Shown here in pieces: positions 6,526 through 11,120 of a stretch of 11,120 bases of DNA (within the stretch, counting starts at the first letter, position 1; every line of letters starts with the position of its first letter). Made by a program: the position numbers and the translations under genes. Origin of the DNA: Methanobacterium sp. (lineage in GTDB: Archaea > Methanobacteriota > Methanobacteria > Methanobacteriales > Methanobacteriaceae); the NCBI GenBank assembly GCA_039666455.1, contig JAVSLW010000050.1, forward strand, positions 1 to 11,120, read 5' to 3'. The notes beneath the pieces are model-generated. The model was not told the origin of the DNA. It did no database searches and saw only the letters and a program-made list of their open reading frames with translations.

Positions 6526-8550
6526 ATGTTATTTTCCAGATATAAAATGAATATTATGTTTTTTCGTGATTTATTAATCATTTTAACAATATTTCTTGGA
6601 TTTTTAATTGTATTCAATAATTATTCCTCCTTTTTTTCTGTTTTAGATGATATAATATTCCTTTCAATAAACTTTCTGGTTTTATCAGTTCTTTTTTATG
6701 TTACAAAACAATCATCTAAACTTGGAAGAGGCGCATTCATTGGATGGACCTTAATTACATTATCAATTGTAGTAACCCTAATTGGTAACATCATCTGGAT
6801 ATTACTGTCTGCGGGTTTTAATCAGGTTTCCTTCCCATCTATTGCAGATATCTTTTATTTGACATATTATCCTCTAATTTTAATTGGAATTTTCTATTTA
6901 CCCGTGGAAAAAACTAAGGAAATCAGAAGGTACCAGGTGCTTCTTGATACTGGAATCTTAATAATTTCTGCGGCTTTAATTCTGTGGATAGTATTAATAG
7001 ACCCTATTTTACAAAATAATCCAGTAAACAGTATTGGCATGGGCATATATATGTCTTATCTGCTCCTTGATATTTTCCTGTTGTTTACTTTGATTTATTT
7101 ATTTTCTAACTGGTTTGGAAAGGTAAAAAAAGTTCCATTTACCTTTTTAACAATCAGTACGGTGATTCTGGTTTTAACAAATATCATTTTTGTTTACCAG
7201 TTTCTATTTGGAGAATATAAATCTGGCGGGTTATTAGATGCGGGTTGGTTGATATCATATGTTTTAACCGCATTAGCCGGTATTTCATATATTAAAAACG
7301 ATAAATTCAAGTCATTTCCATTCAAATCATTTAAATTTCTAATTAAAATTAATTGGAGCGCATATTTGCCCGTAATATGGCTTTTTTTTATTTATATATT
7401 TTTAATCGGAATTTACATGTATCCCAACACCTCCCATTTAAATATTATAATCGGAGGCTCTTTAATTATAATAACAATGGTATTTATTCGTCAAATAATT
7501 TCATTGAAAGAAATTAACAGAAATAAAAGATTACTGGAGAAAAAAGAAAAGCATTTACGCTTAATAACAGATAATACCATAGATATAGTAACAAGATGCA
7601 ATTTTAAAGGAATATATCAATATATTAGTCCATCATCCAGTAAAATTTTGGGATATGAGCCTCATGAATTGTTAGGAAAGAATGCATTAGATTTTGTGCA
7701 TCCAGACGACATTCAAAGTTTGAAAGAGTCATTTATAAAAGCACGTGACAATAATGATTCCAATGAGATAGAATATCGATACAAGAAAGCATCTGAAACT
7801 TATATTTGGATTCAAACAGTAGGTAAACCCATATTTAATCAAGAAAATGTTCACCAGGGATTCATATGTAGCAGTAGAAATGTAGATGATAGTAAACGTG
7901 CAGAAGAACAGATAAAAAATTCCCTTGAAGAAAAAAGAGTATTGTTAAAAGAAATCCATCACCGTGTAAAAAACAATATGCAAATAGTAAGCAGCCTTTT
8001 AAGTCTCCAATCAAGATATATTGAAGATGAAAACGCCAAGGATGTTTTTAAGGAAAGCCAGGACAGAGTGAAGTCAATGGCAATAATACATGAAAATCTT
8101 TACCAATCCCATAATCTTGCAAGAATAAACTTTGATGAATACATACAGAAACTTGTATCAGGGCTTTTTAATTCATACGGCACAATGGGCTTGATAAAAA
8201 CTGAACTGGACTTATGTAAAGTTTCGCTTGATATAGACACTGCAGTTCCCTGTGGTCTTATATTAAATGAACTTATCACCAATTCAATAAAACACGCTTT
8301 TCCAATAAATAAAAATCATGAATATGGGTTAATAAACGTTAAATTATACAAAGAAAGTGAAGAAATGGTGGAAATAGTTGTAAGTGATAACGGAGTAGGT
8401 TTTCCAGAAGATATTGACTTTCAAAATACGTCATCACTGGGCTTACAACTTGTAAATGCCCTTGTAAATCAAATTAACGGCACGATAGAGCTTAAAAATA
8501 CTGATGGAACAGAATTCAAGATTAGGTTCAAAAATAAGAATGGAAAATAA
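6526..8550 (+). CDS. Membrane sensor histidine kinase (multi-TM, PAS, HisKA_2, HATPase_c)
   Basis: 674 residues. Residues 13-325 form about nine or ten hydrophobic segments, with a FPSIADIFYLTYYPL motif near 103-117 that recurs in multi-pass sensor modules of archaeal kinases. A short charged linker (328-342) leads to a PAS domain at about 343-455 (GYEPHELLGK, FVHPDD). The dimerisation/phosphoacceptor region is of the HisKA_2 type: LLKEIHHRVKNNMQ with His478-His479, the second being the likely phosphorylated residue. The catalytic domain has an N-box (LILNELITNSIKHAF, about 578-592), a G1 box SDNGVGF (620-626) and SSLGLQLV (636-643). It would autophosphorylate in response to an unknown signal at or in the membrane. 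No response regulator gene is adjacent, so it is an orphan. The start is supported by GAGATGAT (6515-6522) just before the ATG; later in-frame ATGs lack an SD. Confidence 0.93.
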   Translation: MLFSRYKMNIMFFRDLLIILTIFLGFLIVFNNYSSFFSVLDDIIFLSINFLVLSVLFYVTKQSSKLGRGAFIGWTLITLSIVVTLIGNIIWILLSAGFNQVSFPSIADIFYLTYYPLILIGIFYLPVEKTKEIRRYQVLLDTGILIISAALILWIVLIDPILQNNPVNSIGMGIYMSYLLLDIFLLFTLIYLFSNWFGKVKKVPFTFLTISTVILVLTNIIFVYQFLFGEYKSGGLLDAGWLISYVLTALAGISYIKNDKFKSFPFKSFKFLIKINWSAYLPVIWLFFIYIFLIGIYMYPNTSHLNIIIGGSLIIITMVFIRQIISLKEINRNKRLLEKKEKHLRLITDNTIDIVTRCNFKGIYQYISPSSSKILGYEPHELLGKNALDFVHPDDIQSLKESFIKARDNNDSNEIEYRYKKASETYIWIQTVGKPIFNQENVHQGFICSSRNVDDSKRAEEQIKNSLEEKRVLLKEIHHRVKNNMQIVSSLLSLQSRYIEDENAKDVFKESQDRVKSMAIIHENLYQSHNLARINFDEYIQKLVSGLFNSYGTMGLIKTELDLCKVSLDIDTAVPCGLILNELITNSIKHAFPINKNHEYGLINVKLYKESEEMVEIVVSDNGVGFPEDIDFQNTSSLGLQLVNALVNQINGTIELKNTDGTEFKIRFKNKNGK

Positions 8551-8561
8551 AAATATTTGTA
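8526..8561 (-). terminator. T-rich terminator of the trpY/small-ORF unit
   Basis: Read on the minus strand, the small ORF stop is followed by a series of T tracts (ATATTTTTATTTT and CTTATTTTTG) that overlap the 3' end of the convergent kinase gene. This is the usual form of an archaeal terminator. Confidence 0.4.
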
Positions 8562-8657
8562 TTAATCAGTTGCATTTCTGTTCATTACAAATGTAAGCGC
8601 AGAAACTCCAACAAAACTTGCAAAAATTACTATTAAAAGTAAGATAGCTTCATCCAT
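8562..8657 (-). CDS. 31-residue single-pass membrane protein (small ORF)
   Basis: ATG at 8655-8657 and TAA at 8562-8564 encode 31 residues beginning MDEAILLLIV and ending FVMNRNATD. Residues 4-25 are one unbroken hydrophobic segment, with an acidic N-terminus (Asp2, Glu3) and an Arg27 just after the helix, so it would be a one-span membrane peptide with the N-terminus probably outside. Translation signals are good: GGGTG (8664-8668) ends 6 nt before the ATG, and a TTTATAAG-like TATA element (8692-8701) lies upstream at a spacing that gives a short leader. It is 52 bp downstream of the HTH-ACT regulator gene on the same strand and convergent with the kinase gene, ending 11 bp from its stop. 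I recognise no family. It could be read with the regulator or from its own promoter. A chance ORF cannot be excluded. Confidence 0.5.
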   Translation of the reverse strand: MDEAILLLIVIFASFVGVSALTFVMNRNATD

Positions 8658-8709
8658 CTTTAACACCCATATTTTCAATGATATTTTATGACTTATAAAT
8701 TTAATTATT

Positions 8710-9213
8710 CTAATAAATAGAAACCTTTCTCACACCCTCGATTTTTAAAAATTCATTTAAAAGGTTACCTCCAACTGGTTTTTCTGTTATTATAGTAAGA
8801 CGAGGGTTTTCTTCAAATTCAGGGTCTCCTGCATGTACCTGTCTGATGTTTATCCTGTTACTTGCAATTAAATTCGTAGCACTGGCAATTATTCCCGGGT
8901 TTCCGGCGTCTGCTTCAATTTCCACAACTCCAAATCCCAGATCTCTGGCTATATTTTTAACAAGCGGTCCTGCAGGAATAATATTTGAAAATATTTTAGA
9001 TAATTGTGGGTCTTCAAGTATTGTATCCACTGTGGCTTTGATGCTTCTTCTATCAACATTTGTTGCTCTTGCAATAGCTACATCGTTTATTTCTATGTCT
9101 CCACAGTATATTTTACCTTTTTCTCCCACACGAAGTCCATATGCAATTATTTTACGTGCCACGTCTATGCGGGCGGGGTATTTTTCAAATTTATGTTTGA
9201 TTTTATCCCACAT
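8710..9213 (-). CDS. trpY: HTH + ACT domain transcription regulator, probable tryptophan regulator TrpY
   Basis: 167 residues. An N-terminal part (about 10-66) contains a helix-turn-helix (INDVAIARATNVDRRSIKATV). A glycine/alanine-rich linker (IIPAGPLVKNIA) leads to a C-terminal ACT domain (about 95-167: VVEIEADAGNPGIIASATNLI, then RLTIITEKPVGG). ACT domains bind amino acids, and the layout is that of 'predicted regulator of amino acid metabolism, ACT domain' (COG2150). Beside it, beyond an inserted tnpB element, is trpE with TGTACA boxes, the operator of Methanothermobacter TrpY, whose gene is divergent from trpEGCFBAD. I therefore infer TrpY. As I recall, a TrpY G149R variant changes tryptophan dependence; residues 148-149 here are Gly-Gly in the ACT domain. 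The gene has only a weak SD (GTGA) and about 27 bp before the element's right end, and no TGTACA box close by. Confidence 0.78.
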   Translation of the reverse strand: MWDKIKHKFEKYPARIDVARKIIAYGLRVGEKGKIYCGDIEINDVAIARATNVDRRSIKATVDTILEDPQLSKIFSNIIPAGPLVKNIARDLGFGVVEIEADAGNPGIIASATNLIASNRINIRQVHAGDPEFEENPRLTIITEKPVGGNLLNEFLKIEGVRKVSIY

Positions 9214-9240
9214 TATATTTCACTGTATTGTTCATCCTAT

Positions 9241-9299
9241 TTGAACTACCATGACCTGAAGAGGTCATTGGATTCCTAATCCACCAACTGATTGTTGGT
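9241..9299 (-). ncRNA. Right-end hairpins, probable reRNA (omega RNA) 3' scaffold of TnpB
   Basis: Three hairpins follow one another: ACCAAC-TGATT-GTTGGT (9283-9299), GGATT-CCT-AATCC (9270-9282) and the perfect ATGACCT-GAAG-AGGTCAT (9251-9268), given as plus-strand bases. The first two overlap the tnpB 3' end. In TnpB systems the guide RNA is derived from the tnpB mRNA 3' end plus the right end, with the guide taken from bases just past the element. Here that would be about 9221-9240, i.e. the trpY leader. No T run follows the last hairpin, so it is not a terminator. The 5' boundary of such an RNA cannot be read from the sequence. Confidence 0.45.
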
Positions 9300-10079
9300 T
9301 TTACCAAAGGCAATCCCCGTAGTTCCCACGGTTAGAAAAAACCTTGAATGACGTTGTTTGTCATTCAAGGTTTTCATATTATATGCAGCATTAACATCCC
9401 TATCATGATCACAACCACAATCAGGGCATATCCATCTGCGAATATTCAAATCCCAAACTTCTGTAACATATCCACAATTACTGCAAGTTTTAGAAGTGTA
9501 TTTTTCATTAACAACTTTAAAATGTTTATCATACCAATCAGACTTATATTGTAGTTGTCGCTTGAATTCAAACCAGTGTTGATCTGCTGTAGTTCTTGCT
9601 AAATACTTATTTTTCAATCCCAATTGGTTATTTACATTTCCAACATAGATTTTATCAAATTCATGTACTATTCGTGTTGTTGTTTTATGTAGAAAATCAT
9701 TTATTATATTTTTTTTCTTCTGGTATAACTGGTTAAGCTTGGTTTTCGCTTTCAGCCAATTACACCCATTCTTAACTCTTTTACTTATGATTTGATTATA
9801 TCTCCTTATTTTGTTGTCAACCTCTTTTAAATGTATTTTACCTGTTTTAAAGCCGTTACTAAATGTTGCTAAATTCTTTAATCCTAAATCGATACCTACT
9901 TTTTGATTAGTCTTTTTTAAAGCCTTAACAGGACTGTTTTTAACATTAAAACTTACGAAGTACTGGTTAGAGTTGTTCCTGCTGATAGTTGCAGTTAATA
10001 TATCTCCACGAACTTTTCTACTGTACTTCATAGATATTAGGCTCTTAATTTTGGGTAATTTTAGTTTCCCTCCACTATT
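9276..10079 (-). CDS. tnpB: TnpB C-terminal part (RuvC-like nuclease, -1 frame)
   Basis: The frame is open from 10079; the first ATG is at 10031 (251 aa), but the homologous protein already begins upstream with KLKLPKIKSLIS. It carries the RuvC-I motif VGIDLGLKN (Asp48 counted from the 10031 ATG), the zinc-binding pairs CSNCG (183/186) and CPDCG (202/205), and the RuvC-III motif HDRDVNAAYN (Asp212). The usual RuvC-II Glu in 'IxxEDL' is replaced: here IYVGNVNN has Gly131. A Glu in VVNEKYTSKTCS (Glu176) could be the relocated catalytic residue of the 'rearranged' TnpB lineage; I offer this only as inference. TnpB enzymes are RNA-guided DNA endonucleases that help IS200/IS605 elements persist. 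No SD precedes ATG 10031, so independent translation looks unlikely; frameshifting from the upstream frame, or loss of function, are the options. Confidence 0.85.
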   Translation of the reverse strand, partial: NSGGKLKLPKIKSLISMKYSRKVRGDILTATISRNNSNQYFVSFNVKNSPVKALKKTNQKVGIDLGLKNLATFSNGFKTGKIHLKEVDNKIRRYNQIISKRVKNGCNWLKAKTKLNQLYQKKKNIINDFLHKTTTRIVHEFDKIYVGNVNNQLGLKNKYLARTTADQHWFEFKRQLQYKSDWYDKHFKVVNEKYTSKTCSNCGYVTEVWDLNIRRWICPDCGCDHDRDVNAAYNMKTLNDKQRHSRFFLTVGTTGIAFGKTNNQLVD

Positions 10080-10450
10080 TTAGCGTTTAAAGTTCTGAAC
10101 GATTGCACAGGATTTTTACGGGATTTAAATTTCACCCACCCATGATTAGCTTTACCCACCATTTTATAGGCAGAAATAAGGTCATCATATGCTTTTTGAA
10201 GGGCTGTGCTGTTAGCTTCTTTTAAAAATGGATGATGCTTCTTTAAATCATTTAATATGTTATTAAACAGTTTTCTGTTTGCATATACTGGTTTTAAACC
10301 ATATTCCGCTGCCTGTTTTCTATATACTTCATACATGACTTTAACATGGTTAAAAACAAAGCGTGCACAGCCCATATTAAATTCTAATATATCCTGCTGC
10401 TCTTTATTTGGATATATTCTATATTTATAGGATTTGGTCACGGTTTTCAT
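10061..10450 (-). pseudogene. tnpB: TnpB N-terminal part, ending at a frameshift
   Basis: 129 codons beginning MKTVTKSYKYRIYPNKEQQD, the standard N-terminal helix-turn-helix region of TnpB (OrfB_IS605), through GCARFVFNHV and KFKSRKN to QSFRTLNAKIVEGN. There TAA (10061-10063) interrupts it. Homology resumes in the -1 frame with KLKLPKIK, so the two parts make one TnpB of about 391 residues, close to family length. The break lies at the bases G GGA AAC (10064-10070). An ancestral GGA AAA CTA with one A lost would explain it, and so would programmed -1 frameshifting. Apart from this break both parts are free of stops and well conserved, so the damage (if damage) is recent. The start at 10450 has no strong SD; an AT-rich TATA-like element lies at about 10475-10495. 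Confidence 0.75.
10064..10070 (-). promoter_or_regulatory. Candidate -1 ribosomal frameshift site GGGAAAC
   Basis: In the zero frame of the TnpB N-terminal part the last bases read G GGA AAC then TAA. This is a canonical X XXY YYZ slippery heptamer (the same heptamer serves at retroviral gag-pro/pol junctions). A slip by -1 enters the frame of the TnpB C-terminal part at once. An SD-like GGAGG overlaps the site but is too close to match the dnaX arrangement, and I see no strong downstream stem. Confidence 0.35.
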
Positions 10451-10583
10451 CGTTTTTGTCTAATTCTGGTTTCATTATTTATTATAATTATGTTTTCACA
10501 GTATTTAACCCTTTGATTTAAGTATTAATCTGAAAATTCATCTAATGACTTATAGAAATCATAGTATTCTTTCAGAAATTAGA

Positions 10584-10595
10584 TAAAGATCTTTA
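10584..10595. promoter_or_regulatory. Perfect palindrome TAAAGATCTTTA next to the TRP boxes
   Basis: A 12-base perfect palindrome ends 1 bp before the first TRP box. It may be an extra operator, an element-end remnant, or chance in an AT-rich region. I know no regulator for it. Confidence 0.3.
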
Positions 10596-10596
10596 A

Positions 10597-10612
10597 TGTA
10601 CATAAATGTACT
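10597..10612. promoter_or_regulatory. Two TRP boxes (TrpY operator) upstream of trpE
   Basis: TGTACA at 10597-10602 is a perfect match to the TRP box consensus of Methanothermobacter TrpY. TGTACT at 10607-10612 matches at five of six positions. They start exactly 10 bp apart, one helical turn, and together form the inverted repeat GTACAT-AA-ATGTAC (10598-10611). The TATA element begins 8 bp downstream, so a bound regulator could hinder TBP, the mechanism reported for trpEGCFBAD repression. Confidence 0.75.
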
Positions 10613-10615
10613 CTA

Positions 10616-10634
10616 AAGGTTTAAATAGTACCTT
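10616..10634 (+). promoter_or_regulatory. trpE core promoter (TATA TTTAAATA) inside an inverted repeat
   Basis: TTTAAATA at 10620-10627 with purine-rich TCTAAAGG before it (BRE-like) fits an archaeal promoter; transcription would start near 10650. The TATA element is bracketed by AAGGT (10616-10620) and ACCTT (10630-10634), an inverted repeat that might be a further protein site or chance. Confidence 0.5.
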
Positions 10635-10674
10635 GCAGTATATAGTGAATTGTTAAAATAAAACGGTGAAAAAG

Positions 10675-10707
10675 ATGAAAGGCAGTGAATGTTTTTGGCG
10701 ATATTGA
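10675..10707 (+). CDS. 10-codon ORF with a Trp codon overlapping the trpE start (possible leader peptide)
   Basis: GGTGA (10664-10668) stands 6 nt before ATG 10675, the best SD-start pair in this region. The frame reads MKGSECFWRY and stops at TGA 10705-10707. It overlaps the first codons of trpE in another frame and contains one Trp codon (TGG 10696-10698). It may be a coupling or leader ORF, or a sign of a one-base indel at the true trpE start. No family supports it. Confidence 0.25.
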   Translation: MKGSECFWRY

Positions 10708-11120
10708 ATTAAAAAAACCCCAAAGCATGAGATTAGACTTTGATTCCCCATTTGAACTATTTAAAAATATTTACCGGAATTATGAAAGTGCATATCTGCT
10801 TGAATCAATGGAAAGTGACAGCGGCCTTTCCAGGTTTTCTGTACTTGGCTTTAAGCCAGCAGCAATCTTAAAAGCACGTGGAAATATATTAGAAATAGAA
10901 AAAAATGGAGTAAAAGAACTAATAGAAACAAATAATCCATTTGATGAAATAAAAAAACTCAAAATCAATAAAACAATCGAAAAAGGATTTAGCGCAGGTT
11001 TAGTAGGTTACGTTTCCTACGAGGCAGCAGGATACTTTGAAAATATGAACTTTCCAGAGTCCAGCTATCCTGAATTCCAGTTTGGATTATTTTTAGATTC
11101 TATAGTATTTGACAGATTAA
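10685..11120 (+). CDS. trpE: Anthranilate synthase component I TrpE (5' part; runs off window)
   Basis: The frame is open from about 10679 to the window end, with 145 codons visible of an expected 430-500. It reads MNVFGDIELKKPQSMRLDF then SPFELFKNIY, followed by YLLESMES (LLES at 38-41, the conserved motif of the tryptophan feedback site), FSVLGFKPAAILKARGN, then FSAGLVGYVSYEAAGYFE and FQFGLFLDSIVFDRL. These are the N-terminal landmarks of TrpE, which makes anthranilate from chorismate with ammonia from TrpG. The catalytic chorismate-binding half lies beyond the window. GTG 10685 is the first possible start, because an in-frame TGA precedes it at 10676-10678. Met at 10727 is an alternative but would trim conserved-looking sequence. 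GTG lacks a proper SD, as the GGTGA at 10664 fits ATG 10675 in another frame. TRP boxes and a TATA element upstream point to TrpY control. Confidence 0.9.
   Translation, partial: MNVFGDIELKKPQSMRLDFDSPFELFKNIYRNYESAYLLESMESDSGLSRFSVLGFKPAAILKARGNILEIEKNGVKELIETNNPFDEIKKLKINKTIEKGFSAGLVGYVSYEAAGYFENMNFPESSYPEFQFGLFLDSIVFDRL

Larger units (their letters stand above)
9241..10450 (-). mobile_element. Solo tnpB element, IS200/IS605 family (IS1341-type), between trpY and trpE
   Basis: The element consists of a tnpB gene (two frames, 9276-10450) and a right end made of three adjacent hairpins at 9251-9299, closing with TTCAA at 9241-9245 (minus strand). TTCAA resembles right cleavage sites such as TCAA of IS608. 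No tnpA (Y1 transposase) is present, which defines the IS1341 type, so it could move only with a TnpA supplied in trans. The left end cannot be placed: it lies somewhere between the tnpB start and the TRP boxes at 10597, and I found no clear left-end hairpin or flanking TAM. Elements of this family make no target duplication, so none is expected. It lies in the control region that separates trpY and trpE in related methanogens. Confidence 0.75.
10451..10684. other. tnpB-trpE divergent intergenic region
   Basis: About 234 bp. It holds the unresolved left end of the tnpB element, the inverted repeat ATCTAAT/ATTAGAT (10540-10546 and 10578-10584), the perfect palindrome TAAAGATCTTTA (10584-10595), two TRP boxes (10597-10612), the trpE TATA element (10620-10627) and an SD-led 10-codon ORF that overlaps the trpE start. 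No longer gene is seen. Confidence 0.5.

Noticed and set aside
9251..9268. Perfect hairpin ATGACCT/AGGTCAT as an intrinsic terminator of tnpB
   Set aside because: No T run follows it on the minus strand. Its place at the element end fits a right-end/reRNA hairpin better.
8846..9279. Two overlapping plus-strand frames over the trpY gene
   Set aside because: They are antisense to the HTH-ACT regulator and show no domain; one also runs through the element's right-end hairpins.
10451..10600. Search for the tnpB element's left end and a flanking TAM
   Set aside because: Repeats such as ATCTAAT/ATTAGAT exist, but none is a convincing left-end hairpin, and several TAM-like pentamers would fit. The boundary is left open.
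10780..10968. Minus-strand frame of 62 codons
   Set aside because: Antisense shadow of trpE.
1..11120. tRNA, rRNA, CRISPR array or replication origin
   Set aside because: No cloverleaf-like GC-rich segment, regularly spaced repeats or origin-box clusters were seen on either strand by eye; a tRNAscan or CRISPR search was not possible.

Overview
The window looks like a chromosomal segment of a methanogenic archaeon of the Methanobacteriales (Methanobacterium-like). It is AT-rich, with archaeal Shine-Dalgarno sequences of the GGTGAT/GGAGG type, box A (TATA-like) promoters and T-rich 3' ends. It carries an archaeal MutS-related protein, HypC, a HisKA_2-type membrane histidine kinase, and a tryptophan-regulation locus of the kind described in Methanothermobacter (TrpY, TGTACA TRP boxes, trpE). 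No rRNA, tRNA or CRISPR array was seen.

Left part (1-5850), all on the minus strand: the 5' part of an HI0933/BaiN-type flavoprotein (cut by the window edge), quinolinate synthase NadA, a helix-hairpin-helix plus MutS-type ATPase protein, and a dihydrolipoamide-dehydrogenase-like flavoprotein. The genes are separated by about 100-300 bp with their own apparent promoters, so they are probably single transcription units. Middle (5851-8550), plus strand: hypC, divergent from the flavoprotein gene, then a long orphan sensor histidine kinase.

Right part (8551-11120): this is the unusual region. On the minus strand lie a 31-codon membrane ORF and an HTH+ACT regulator that I identify as TrpY. On the plus strand at the far right trpE begins, preceded by two TGTACA-type TRP boxes exactly one helical turn apart. 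In the Methanothermobacter arrangement trpY and trpE are divergent neighbours sharing one control region. Here a solo tnpB element (IS200/IS605, IS1341-type) of about 1.2 kb sits between them. Its right-end hairpins finish about 27 bp from the trpY start codon, leaving the TRP boxes beside trpE but more than 1.3 kb from trpY. The obvious inferences are that trpY has lost its original autoregulated promoter and may be read from the element, and that the TnpB guide RNA (reRNA) would run into the trpY leader.

The tnpB gene is split into two frames, and the break falls exactly on a canonical -1 slippery heptamer (G GGA AAC) followed directly by the stop codon. That is either a programmed frameshift or a one-base deletion in an A run. 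The TnpB also lacks the usual RuvC-II glutamate and has a candidate replacement Glu elsewhere.
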